A stretch of 64,000 nt of DNA from Panicum virgatum. Lineage: Eukaryota > Streptophyta > Magnoliopsida > Poales > Poaceae. The notes under the pieces are model-generated. The model had not been told where the DNA came from. It made no database searches and was given only the letters and a program-made list of their open reading frames with translations. This document shows positions 47,332 to 57,744 of this stretch, in pieces. Numbering within the stretch: the stretch's first letter is position 1; each line of letters begins with the position of its first letter. The position numbers and the translations under genes were made by a program. The stretch is taken from contig NC_053142.1 of the NCBI RefSeq assembly GCF_016808335.1, positions 45,179,674 through 45,243,673 of the forward strand. The letters run 5' to 3'.

Positions 47332-49107
47332 GTTCATGCTCTGAAAATCTAGCGTCACTATCTCTTGGGTAATCTGGTTCATATATATTCGGACCACAAG
47401 AGTCTCAAGTACATTTTTACCCAGAGTGAGTTGAATTTACGCCAGAGAATGTGGTTAGAGTTAATTAAGGATTATGATCTAGAGATCCATTATCACCCCG
47501 GAAAGGTAAATGTTGTTGCTGATGCACTGAGTCGCAAGGCAAGTTGCAACTGCACCTCAGCAACGCCGTTGCATGCAACTTTATGTTAGGAAATGGAGAA
47601 ATTAAATCTGTCTATTGTGTCTGAGGGCACACTTGCCAATGTTGCCCTCACACCTACCCTTCGAGATCAAGTTGTTACTGCACTGAAAAATAATACAGGC
47701 ATGGAAAAGATCAGACAAAGACTTATGAAAAATGATCCTAGGGCTGTATGTTTTCACCAGGACAGTGAGGGTGTCTTGTGGTTTGATAATCGTCTAGTCG
47801 TACCTAAAGATCTGGAGCTACGGAAGCAAATTCTTGATGAAGCTCATCTCTCGAGGTATTCAATCCACCCAGGCAGTAATAAAATGTACCAAGATTTGAA
47901 GCAGCGCTTCTGGTGGACAAGGATGAAGCGGGAAATTGCCAGATATATGTCGGAATGTGACACTTGTCAGAGGGTTAAAGCAAGCCATTTGAGATCAGCT
48001 GGCCCTTTACAGTCCTTGAGTATTCCATCTTGGAAGTGGGAAGATATCAGCATGGATTTCATTGTCGGCTTACCCAAAACTTCCAAGGGGTATGATTCGG
48101 TATGGGTTATTGTGGATCGCCTCACCAAGTCGGCTCATTTTCTGCCAGTAAAAACAACACATACGGCAAAACAATATGCTCAATTATATATGGACCGTAT
48201 TATGAGTCTTCACGAAATTCCAAAAATGATCATTTCGGATCGGGGTACTCAATTCATTGCTCGGTTCTGGGAACACTTCCATGCCGCCCTTGGTACGCAA
48301 CTGATCCGCAGTTCATCCTATCATCCTCAGACATATGGCCAGACAGAAAGAATTAATCAGATTCTGGAGGATATGCTCAGAGCGTGTGCACTCACCTACA
48401 GCCAGAAATGGGATGAATGTCTACCCTTAGCCGAGTTTGCTTATAACAATAGCTATCAAGAGAGCATCAGAATGGCTCTTTTTGAGGCATTATATGGGCG
48501 AAGGTGTAGAGCCCCATTGAACTAGTTTGAAGCCGGAGAAAGGAACTTTTTCGGACCCGATATTGTTTATGAGGCTGAAGAACAAGTTCGGGTTATTCAG
48601 GAAAATTTAAAGATTGTGAAATCCCGACAGAAGAGTTACGCGGATAAGAAACGTCGATCTGTCTTGTTTCAAGTGGGAGATCATGTCTATTTGCGGGTAT
48701 CTCCAATGAAAGGGGTTCAGCGATTCGGCGTAAAAGAAAAGCTTGCACCTCGCTATGTTGGGCATTTTCCTATCAGTGAGCAATGTGGGCCAGTGGCATA
48801 TCGCCTGGAACTTCCAGCCCAATTATTTGCGGTTCATAATATATTTCATGTCTCTCAGCTCAGGAAATGCCTCCGTGTTCCAGACAAGATTATTGACATA
48901 GAGAAATTGCAACTGGAGCCCGATCTTGTCTATCCAGAGCATCCAGTGAAAATAGTGGATCCCAAGACCAGGGTCACACGGAATAAAACCAGCCATTTCT
49001 ATAAGGTACAATGGAGCAATCACTCCGAGCGAGAATCCACCTGGGAAACCGAAGAGTTTCTTAAATCCAAATATCCGGAGTTGTTACGAACTCATCAAGG
49101 TAACTAA
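47332..49107 (+). pseudogene. RNase H end, integrase and chromodomain of element B
   Basis: One frame running from the RNase H C-terminus ([26 protein letters not shown]) into integrase and a C-terminal chromodomain-like segment (V-Q-W-S-N-H-S-E-R-E-S-T-W-E). Stops lie at 47350, 47587 and 48523, all TAG. Within the long open stretch 47593-48525 the zinc site is H85, H92, C122, C125 and the catalytic triad is D155, D216, E252. The usual T-D-G-Q-T-E-R motif reads T-Y-G-Q-T-E-R. RT and protease are absent because of the deletion immediately upstream. Confidence 0.92.
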
Positions 49108-49166
49108 CCCTTACACTTCCTTTTCAAATTAGCACCTCCATTAAATCTCGGGATGAGATTTCTTTT

Positions 49167-49175
49167 AGGGGGAAG
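49167..49175 (+). other. Polypurine tract of element B
   Basis: AGGGGGAAG, 3 nt before the 3' LTR start, the plus-strand priming site. Confidence 0.85.
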
Positions 49176-49178
49176 TAT

Positions 49179-51747
49179 TGTAACACCCTGCCCGGATACT
49201 CCGGCCGTAGGCCCGGATACTCCGAACATGGAGTTTCTAAGTCATCTAAGTTTTTCCATCTGGGCCCCAAAACCATTAAAACTAACTCATCTCTCTCACA
49301 GCTCTCTCTCTCTCTCTCGTTACTCTCTCTCCCTCTCACTCCCTCAAGATCCCTCTCTCTCTCCCCAAACCCTAGAACTCAAAAATCCCCATCCCAAATC
49401 AATCCCAAGACCAAGGAAGTTCCAATCAGCATGGGGTCATCTTCTCCAGGTATTCCACCATGGGGTGGCTTCGTTTTTGAGTTTTCTTGCAAGGAGAGCT
49501 TGCTCAAGGAGCTAGGGCGAAAAGGGATTGATCGATCTAGGGTGTTTAAAGCGATTTTTTGGGTCAATCATCTCCCTATGAACCATTCTATTAGGGCCTG
49601 AAAGGGTTTCAAATTTTGTGGGTTGGTTTTGCCAAAATCAAGATTTCAGTTTTTGGGGCAAAAATGGTGTGAAACCCGAAAACTCCGGGTATAGGCCCGG
49701 AAACTCCGGACTTGGAAGTCTCCGGGGGAAACTCCGGGCTAGAGCCCGGAAAATCCGGACTTGGGGGTCCGGACACTCCGGGTATTGGTCCGGATATTCC
49801 GGATCCCTGAAAATGTTGTCAACTAGTTTGGGCGTGTTTTTATGTAGATTATTAGTACTGATACGCGTTTAAGGACTAATTTATCATTACAAATCATAAT
49901 CGCATTTCTCATATCATATGCATACGTGTAGCAGCCGCGACAAAGGAGGTTGTGTACGAGGTGGTGGCGGAGCCACAGGAGCCACAGGGGCAAGCCTCGC
50001 AGCAGGAGGATCGTGGGGAGTTGGCCCAAGGCCCATCTCACCCTAGCACTGAGTCGCAGACTCAAGGCAAGCCCCGGTGTATGTCCTATTATTTTAACTT
50101 ATGATTCACTATATATATATATGCTTATTTAATTACTTGTGCATTAGGTTTTAGGAGTTGTCTGAAACCCTAGTTGCATGATCCCTTGGTTTCCTTGAGT
50201 TTATACTAGTATGTATAGGTCGATAACGATGCCATGCTTAATAGGACTCGGTAGAAGCCGAGTGACTTCTTGTCACTCGCGAGATATAGGATGTTTCAGA
50301 AGTCGGGTAATTGCCGGTTACTCGCGAGACGTTTAATTATTTATGCACTTCAGTATTGAGTTGTGGAATGCAATGTGGAATTGATGAAAACTTGAGACCG
50401 GACGGGGAATGATGATGGTGTATAGGTATGGCAGCAGGATATGGTTCCTAGTTGTCTTAGCCCCGTTTGTGCCGATTAAGGACCGGTCGTTGTGGCAGTG
50501 CTGATCGGGTATTGAACTGTACTAACCGCATGCCGGGAGTAGGAGGTAGTCGAAACCGGTAAGCCTAGTACTACCTTGCTTCGAAAGTACATGACTCCAT
50601 CTCACCTCCTGGGGTAGTCGAGTAGTCGCGGAGAATTGGGATGCATTTTTTTTACATTTGGTGGTCTCTCGTTGAGCTCGGCTGACCATATGATGGTGAG
50701 GCGGTCCTGTAGTTCGAGGTAGGGAGGGGAATGGCTGGTGCGTGCAGTCCGACGGGGCTTATGCGTGCCGTGTTGGTTAGGTCCACATTGCAAGGTTAAA
50801 TCGGATCGATTCGGCGTGTCTCGCGGATATGAGGGCCTTGATCTCTTTGTCGCCTCATAGAAATGAGTTAGAATGTTAGTGATATATGATGATACTAATT
50901 TGAATCATTATTGAATGCTCCAACATGCTTGATTTAGATATTCAAACAATTGTTGAAAGTCTATCTATATTAATATGCGGCAAAAACATTGAAAGTAAGG
51001 ATCCACCTATAGATGCTTTTTCTGCAAAACAAACCACTAGCCAGATAGCCGTGCATGTCTAGATAATGGGCTATGTATACCCATAGTCGGGTAAGCCTTC
51101 CTGAGTATTAGTATACTCAGGATTTGTTGCCACAATTATTTCAGGACACCCAGACGTTGACTTCTGCCCCTGCTGTATCAAGTTCATCCGCCGGGATGCA
51201 AAGGGGTGGGAGGTGGTGGAGCGAGACCCTTAGGTTAGGGCGTGGGCGGGTTGCACGCTTGAGGACAGTGTGTGCAGCCCCTCTGTTTTGCTTGGACCGG
51301 TCTGACCGGTCGGAAGGACCGGTCTGACAGGTAGGTTTGGGCAGGCTGAGTGCAATCGGTCTGACCGGTTGAGAGAACCGGTCTGACCGGTTGAATAGGA
51401 GCTGAACAAGAGTAGTGGTAGGATTGTAGGATCTTTTCCATTTGGCTTGGCTAACCATTGTAAAGGTTGTAAAGTAGTTGAATTATGTAAATTATGTAAG
51501 AAATTTGTGTATTTAAACTCAGTTTGTAAAAGCTCTTGTATTTGGTTGTATCTCCTTTGTATTTTCTAGTAATTGTCGTGCATGTACCATCTGCGCCCGC
51601 CTTCGCGTGGGACTACCGGTGTTGTTTCGATCCGGCCGTGGGTTGAGAAAGGATCGCCAAATTAAACCATTAAACTAATGCGCCCGATGTGTTCAAATGA
51701 CGGCCATTACGCTTAATTTAGAGTTTTAATTTGGCGGTTCCGTCACA
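49179..51747 (+). repeat. 3' LTR of element B
   Basis: 2569 bp, collinear with the 5' LTR. Differences include extra CCGGATACTCCGG repeats at the start, an additional ACCGGTCTGAC unit near 51318, and scattered transitions. Confidence 0.93.
49932..51233 (+). CDS. Predicted spliced LTR-encoded acidic mini-protein (LTR B), 3' part
   Basis: Function unknown. The acidic exon 49932-50066 (135 nt) has no internal stop and encodes V-V-A-E-P-Q-E-P-Q-G-Q, close to the V-A-E-P...Q-E-P of LTR C. A GC-AG intron 50067-51144 (donor CAAG|GCAAGC, acceptor TTATTTCAG) joins in phase 1 to a terminal exon that begins G-H-P-D-V-D-F-C-P-C-C and stops at 51231-51233. The hairpin CTGAGTAT-TAGT-ATACTCAG (51101-51120) ends 24 nt before the acceptor. 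The upstream acceptor is TACGTGTAG. The first exon is unknown. Confidence 0.5.
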
Positions 51748-52512
51748 CTCAATAACAAAACAGTACCACATTGATACAAGTTGCAATGTGTACAAAATTA
51801 TTATTCACTCCCCATTAATAGTAGTAGTAGTACTACACTACTACTACACCTAACTCTCACATATAATGCCTTCAACAATCTAGGTTGCCAAACATCTTAA
51901 GATACTAGACCATATATGACACCTAGAACATGTCCATATCCATCATTTGATCAAAAAAGAAATCTTCAAGATGATCATCACTAGCCCAAGCCGCTTGGGA
52001 GCTCCCAGTCCCCTCCATTATTGGAACCGCAGAAGAACTGGTGGCCCCCATATGGTGGTTACTAGCCCCGGCAGGCATCTGGCTGCTGTCAATATTGGCT
52101 TGACCGGTGTGATAAAGGATGGGCGATTGGTCTTGATCCTGGTTGTTCATGGTGGCATGCTGGCCGCTAGCACCATAGCTATTCGGATTGTAGGCGCCAC
52201 CATCGGAGGCATACCCTTCCCATCCGGAAGTGTTGTTTTGCACCCCTGGCTCAACATTAGAGAGGCCAACATCATTGATGCCGTAACGCTGCCTGTGGGT
52301 AGTGTTCCCATGCTTGAGAAAGAACTTTTGGGCATGGCCAGAGACTTGCACCGGTGTCCTAGTGGTGACAAAGTACTTAGAGATATTCTTCCAGTTGCCA
52401 CGGCCGTACACTTGCAGACCACGAAGAAACAACCTGTAGTGAGATAGGGTTTAGGTTGAAACAATGAGAAAGGAATTTATAGTTTATTCATATACTCAAA
52501 ATAAGTTAAAAA

Positions 52513-53048
52513 GCACGTCTCTCCACCAGACGTCCGATGACTCAAATGCAGCAAGCGCAACGTAACCTTTGTCGCATGCTTGGACTTTATAATGACGAGC
52601 CTGAGCCAATTGAAGCCGCACTCCATGAGTTTATTGGCATGTTCAATGGCCCCCTACTACTAGATGTGAGTGATGCTCTGAATGAGATGTTCAACCTCAA
52701 CGATGATGGGGCAGAAGCGATCGACAATGCCCTAATCGGCATGATTGGAGAGGGCAATGATGAATTACTAGAGGTGGTGGCACATGAAGCTGTTTGAGTC
52801 AAGCGACCATAGACAGAGATATTTGAATTGTGGAGTTTGGGGTAGCTGAGTGCTGGAGTGGTGGTTTGTTGCTTTGAGTATTTGAGTGATGTGTCATGTG
52901 GTTTGTCTTGAGTGATGCGTCATGTGGTTGTCGAGTTGCTTGATGCAGGGTTGTTTTATCTCTCTATTGTTGTACTGTCCAATCTGGACTTTCATCTTCT
53001 TATTTAATATAATCGGCAGCTCTTCTGCCTGGTTCGTTTCGAAAAAAA
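52513..53048 (+). mobile_element. 5'-truncated L1-type LINE in the MYB intron
   Basis: Ends with a typical plant LINE 3' UTR (CTTCTTATTTAATATAATCG, then CTCTTCTGCC and a poly(A) run at 53042-53050). Flanked by an AAGTTAAAAA duplication at 52503-52512 and 53049-53058. The plus-strand open frame 52537-52797 (86 codons, C-rich in Leu/Asp/Glu, with M-F-N-G-P-L) is probably the C-terminal remnant of the element's last ORF; I do not recognise a catalytic domain. It is antisense to the host gene. Confidence 0.75.
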
Positions 53049-53125
53049 AAGTTAAAAAAACACCAGATTACCAAGTTTCATGACAATCAATACTCCACCA
53101 AACTACGCTACTATTCAATGCCTAT

Positions 53126-53129
<4 letters not shown>

Positions 53130-53172
<43 letters not shown>
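53130..53172. repeat. (CT)n microsatellite
   Basis: About 21 CT units, read directly, within the MYB intron. Confidence 0.97.
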
Positions 53173-53174
<2 letters not shown>

Positions 53175-53586
53175 GAGCAACCATCTCCTTTTTTCTACAA
53201 AAACTTCTCCCTTCAAAGCTAGCGCTCGCTATAGTCTTCCTCCCATTTTTGGCCACTTCCTCCGCCTCTTCCTTGCCTACCTACCAGACTTTGAGCTCCC
53301 CTATCACCAACATGCCCAGAGGTTTCCCTCTAGCACTCCGTGGTCTGCTGCACCATGCCTCCTAGCTCTTTCCTATTGCTCACTTCCTTCATCAGTCCGG
53401 TCACCTCCCCAAACCCCTCGTTCTAAGCTCAATAGCAGCAATTTGTCAAATGAAATGCCAAAATTCAGGCCCTCCCTTCCCTAACCAACCTCACATCTCA
53501 AGCATTTATTGCATATGAGCACATCAGTTGAGATTTAGTATTTTTTTAGGTGTTGAACTTAGGAAATGTATCCCACACGGCTACAC

Positions 53587-54157
53587 CACATTCCTAATGA
53601 GTATAATAATAATTCACATGAATTGTGTGCCAATCTTTTCCAAAAACAATCCAAAAAAAAAGATCATAACTTGTGCATGTAAGAGGGATACAAGAGTGAA
53701 AGATATCTAGCAGAAATAACCTGTGCTCTTCCTTGTTCCAAAACCCGGTGAGCTTCTTCTGAGGAGCGGGTGGACTACGTGGCACATCATGTGCCAACCT
53801 CATGTTGTCCATGGCTGGATCCTTTACTGGAATTTCAAAATTGTTGTCCACACCATCCCTGGCCACCTCATTCCTAATAAGTGTAATAATAATTCACATG
53901 AAACGTGTGCTTAATAATTCCAAAAACAATGCAAAAATTAAATAAAAAGATCACAACTTTTGCATGTAAGAGGAGTGAATGGTATCTAGCAAAAATAACC
54001 TGTGCTCCTCCATGCTCCAAAATTCAGTAAGCGGCCTCTTCATCCGAGGAGTAGGTTGCCCACATGGCACATCTTGTGCCACCTTCATGTTGTTCATAGC
54101 TGGATCGTTCCCTGGAGGAATTTCATAGTTGTTGTTCATATTGTCCCCGCTTGCCTC
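53587..54157 (-). repeat. Tandem duplication of the MYB exon-1 3' end and intron start
   Basis: Two diverged units of about 280 bp (about 53587-53869 and 53870-54157). Each contains the end of exon 1 (N-N-[FY]-E-I-P...D-P-A-M-[DN]-N-M...F-W-[NS]-[KM]-E-E-H-R), the splice donor ACAG|GTTAT and the first part of the intron. The distal copy (coding part about 53866-53721) keeps an open frame and intact donor and so is a possible cryptic exon. Confidence 0.8.
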
Positions 54158-54430
54158 TACAAAGTGGTAGGTGTTGTTGCCGGTGCCGCTTTGTATCATC
54201 TCCACCACGAGATCAACATACAAGCGGATAACCTCATGCTTCGCCTTCTAGGGGAACATTGCCTGGATCTCATTAACAATGTCATTGTGCTTCTTGTTCA
54301 TGTCACCAACATAACTATTGTTGCCATCGTACCTAGCGATGAGTGATTTCACTATGTGGATCTCAGAGGCACTCCACTCTCCATTGGATTTGATGGGATC
54401 CATGGAGGCAAGCGTTAGGTACTCAAACAA

Positions 54431-55146
54431 TTGCTATCGGCTAGTTTGAACTATATGAAGAGGGCTCTTGGGATGTGAAGAATTACAAGAAAAAGACAGC
54501 TATTTATAGATCCTTTGGCGAATCTTTTTGCCCCGGTTTCAATTAATTGGAATCAACTTTGATATCAAGTCAACTAGTGATTGCTTAATAGTAAGGTTCA
54601 CATATATCAAATCGCACATAATCATATTTATTTAATGTATAATATATATTTCTAGTGATAGAATAATATTAGATATGCATGCACGTAGACGCATTAGTCG
54701 CATAGACCTGATCATGTATGGTCATACCACTGTTGCCAACAAGCCGAAATTGTCAAGCACACAGGATAGCATGATACCGGTGCTTGGTTTGGCTACTATC
54801 AGTTGACTTAATCTTCAAAAATTGTTTTAATCGTATCCCCATATCTTTTCTCAAGATTTGTGTGGCATTCAGTATATATACTTTGCTATTTTTTTTGACT
54901 ATCCATGCCTGCATGGATAGATGAGTATCGATATGGCATTTGCATACTTACTCATAGGATAGCTAACCGACATGAATGAGGGTTTGTGGGGTAGTGCTCT
55001 AAAGCATGATAGGGGTAGTCACTACATCTTACTATATATTCAGAGATATATTTTGCAATTTTCACATTAACCCTAGTAAGATTATTAAAAAAATCCTTTC
55101 TAAATATATATTTCAATTGCATACCTCTGTTCATACTTAAAGTTTT
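54431..55146. other. Upstream region of the MYB locus, no gene seen
   Basis: AT-rich sequence, no supported feature. Confidence 0.5.
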
Positions 55147-55363
55147 TTCTACACTCGTGTGTAGCTATTATCATCATCATTATACCATCGTCTATACATC
55201 CGCATACTCATTTATCACTTTGAGTACATTCATATACTTATTCTAAGATACTTCAAAGGTATCTTAGAATTAGTATGTGAACATACTCGAAGTGATAAAT
55301 GAGTATGAGAACATACACATGGTGGTATACTGATGATGAGAGTAGTTACACGCGAGTGTAGAA
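55147..55363. mobile_element. 217-bp near-perfect hairpin (foldback MITE)
   Basis: Two arms of about 104 bp (55147-55251 and 55259-55363) are inverted repeats with about 85-90% match by eye, separated by a 7-nt loop TTCAAAG. Ends TTCTACACTCG/CGAGTGTAGAA. Related motifs (AGTATGAACACATAC) recur at 56430-56590, beyond the neighbouring repeat element. No coding capacity. Confidence 0.75.
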
Positions 55364-55377
55364 CAGAAGGTATAACC

Positions 55378-55380
<3 letters not shown>

Positions 55381-55409
<29 letters not shown>
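55381..55409. repeat. (CA)n microsatellite
   Basis: Fifteen AC units ending exactly at the left end of the repeat element at 55410. Confidence 0.97.
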
Positions 55410-55412
<3 letters not shown>

Positions 55413-56410
55413 CGAGGCTAAAATGCAACAAGGTGGATTCTCTGTTGCGGATGCACAGACCCTATCGTAGCACCAATCCGTGCCCACAAGAAAAAAAAAA
55501 CAATAAAGCCAACCAACTATCTGAAGCCACGTCATCCCACAAAGCACCCACCAGAAGTTTGCATGCAGAGAAATATTTCCTTGATTTGAATCTAAAAATG
55601 CGATATCTCTTGAATCGTAGATGTGATTTCAGATCCGTTTGAAGCATGTTGTTGGAAAAAATGTACCGAACAAAATGAGATCCATGAACGATATATTTCA
55701 ATAATATTTTTAAAATAATATATAATTGCAACTATATGCACTCTGAATTGCAATCACAGAAATAACAGAATTGCACCATAGTCTTAGCCTGCTAGTTGCA
55801 ACCCCAGTTAGTCCTGGTTGCAACCCGTTACCACATAATTACTACTGGTACAATCGGTTAGTACCCAATTGCAACTCAATTACTACTGGTTGCAACTAGT
55901 TAAGACTGAGTTGCAACCCAATTGCTATGCTAGTTGCAACCCAATTGCTATATTGGTTGCAACCAAATATGTGCCAACTGTACTTGATTATTGTGACATG
56001 ATACAAATAGGACACATCGTTATACCTAGTTGCAATTTGATACTGGACAGAGTTGCAATCGGTAATAAATGAAGATGCAATTTGTAAAATAAATATAAAA
56101 ATATATCCATATTGGATCTAGTTTTGTTAAGCACATTTTTTGAGTAAGATGCAACAAACGGTTTGTTAATCAGACTTACGGTTTAGAAGAAAATTTGTTT
56201 GAATGAATCGAACCAAGAAAAGATTCCATGCATGCAGGCTAGTGGGATTTTTGTGCGACGTGACTTTGCCTGGTTAGCGGGTGATAAAAATTAATAAGAA
56301 AAAACACATGCATGTGCGGTCGGATGCACCAGGTGGTTCAGCCTGACGCGCTCGGCAGCCTGGGTGCATTCTATGTACAGAATGCACCCAGGTGCATTAT
56401 ATCATAACAC
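55410..56410 (+). mobile_element. Microsatellite-associated non-autonomous element, copy 2
   Basis: Same 5' end (CGGCGAGGCTAAAATGCAAC) and 3' end (ATAACAC before TATATA) as the copy at 6868-7616. It lies between a CA run on the left and a TA run on the right. The 3' hairpin at 56360-56391 has perfect 13-nt arms (CTGGGTGCATTCT/AGAATGCACCCAG). Internal TTGCAAC units are fewer and more diverged (55725-56065), and the 3' third (56070-56330) is extra relative to copy 1. Non-coding. Confidence 0.72.
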
Positions 56411-57445
56411 TATATATATATCATAGATATTCTAGTATGAACGCATACCCAAAATATATATAACCATTAGTATTAGTATATAAAAATAAGTATGTTCATA
56501 TACTCTATGTAATATGTATGGTCACATACCCAAAATATATATCATCATAGATATTCCAGTATGAACACATACTCCACGTACATACTCTTCGTTGAATCTA
56601 ATACATCAAGTATCATGAGATACACACATATGAGCAGCGACAAGCGAGTGCTGCATTTAAATTGGAGATAACCTAGAGAAACCCCCTAAAATGCATCTAT
56701 ATTATTACGAAATAGTCCATTAGCTAGGTAAGTTATCATCCTCCGGAGTAGGTCTTACTTGGGATATCATCCTCCGGAGTAAGTTATCATCCGATGCTTT
56801 TGCCTGTACTCTGGAGAACGAAACCACTGCAGAGGATCGGAGACCCAACGTCCAACGACCTCAAGGTCAAGACCTCTATTTGAGTGCTTCAACATATATG
56901 AGTATCAAACGGCCTAAAAGCTGGCTAGATTCTATCGGAGTTGTATCCTATTCTGATATGGTTTCTTAGTGCTCCGTGTACCGGTCGTGTCAGCTAGTTG
57001 CCGCATATATCAGTGTGGTCATCGCGTGGTCGCATCCCAGAAGACATTCCAAAGGGGTATCTATGTCGGTACTAGTTGGCACGGACTAGGCGCAAAAAAT
57101 TACTACACCCGAACAAAATTGTTACGTGCCTAGACGCCTAGACCTCGCATCTACCAAAGAGTTGGCGAGCATTGCGAGGGAGTAAACAAAGGAGTTGCTC
57201 TGATCCTCTTTGTGCACGATTATTAGTGTGCTTGTACTTTGCTGCTTTGGTTCTTGCAAGTCGCGCTTGCATTGTTTTGCACTACAAAAAACTTGCTTGG
57301 TACGTACTATATGGTAACTGTCAGGATAAGTACCTAGAATAAATGACTGTGTATTCGTACTAACGGTGGTCACAGAACTACATTCTTTTGCATGCTAATA
57401 ATAAGATCGAGCAGTGTTCATTTTTGTATTAGCAAGTATAGAATA

Positions 57446-57488
<43 letters not shown>

Positions 57489-57744
57489 GAGTTGAAAAAG
57501 TCTGCTGAATGGCTAGATTAATTGCTCTGGAGCTTATGCAGATCAGTGATCTGTCGGACGCCCAAAAGTGCGGCAGTACGTGCACGACACTTTGTGGCCT
57601 CCTTGTCTTGTTGTCGTTCTGCTCACTGTTAATCCATGTGCCTATGTTTGTCCTATATCCCTCTTCATGCATGTGACGTGCTATTTGCACATAACCTAGT
57701 GAATTTAATTTCACACCACCACTTGGGCTTATTGAAAAATCATA
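56411..57744. other. Intergenic; short duplications and (TA)n
   Basis: Contains a duplicated CATAGATATTC-AGTATGAAC segment (about 56423 and 56552), a short tandem repeat TATCATCCTCCGGAGTA (about 56725-56790), and a TA microsatellite at 57450-57485. No gene recognised. Confidence 0.5.

Larger units (their letters stand above)
43406..51747 (+). mobile_element. Ty3/gypsy chromovirus B, internally deleted
   Basis: LTRs 43406-45941 and 49179-51747, both TGTAACACCCTGCCC...GTCACA, flanked by CTCAA at 43401-43405 and 51748-51752. The internal region is only 3237 bp: PBS, gag fragment, then directly the end of RNase H, integrase and chromodomain, polypurine tract. Protease, RT and most of RNase H are missing through one deletion near 47328. 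Initiator-Met PBS and C-terminal chromodomain point to a Tekay/Del-like chromovirus, of a different family from A. It could move only if supplied in trans; most copied protein is unusable because of stops. Confidence 0.93.
51923..54403 (-). pseudogene. SHAQKYF-type MYB gene with premature stop
   Basis: Two exons on the minus strand, 54403-54000 and 52433-51923, join AG|G within an Arg codon through a GT-AG intron and would give 304 codons. The first part (E-W-S-A-S-E-I; Y-V-G-D-M-N-K-K-H-N-D-I) is a SANT-like region. The MYB repeat starts at F-W-S-M-E-E-H-R (about 128) and crosses the junction to [18 protein letters not shown] with S-G-H-A-Q-K-F-F in place of the usual S-H-A-Q-K-Y-F. Such proteins are nuclear DNA-binding factors, and this layout belongs to a family expanded in grasses. 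Codon 52 is TAG (54250-54248), so full-length protein cannot be made unless translation restarts. The intron also holds a LINE and a duplicated exon piece. The C-terminus ends in an acidic/Met-rich tail. A pseudogene or a decaying paralogue is most likely. Confidence 0.72.

Noticed and set aside
52537..52797. 86-codon plus ORF as an independent small gene
   Set aside because: It lies inside a LINE remnant with target duplications and poly(A), so it is best read as part of that element.
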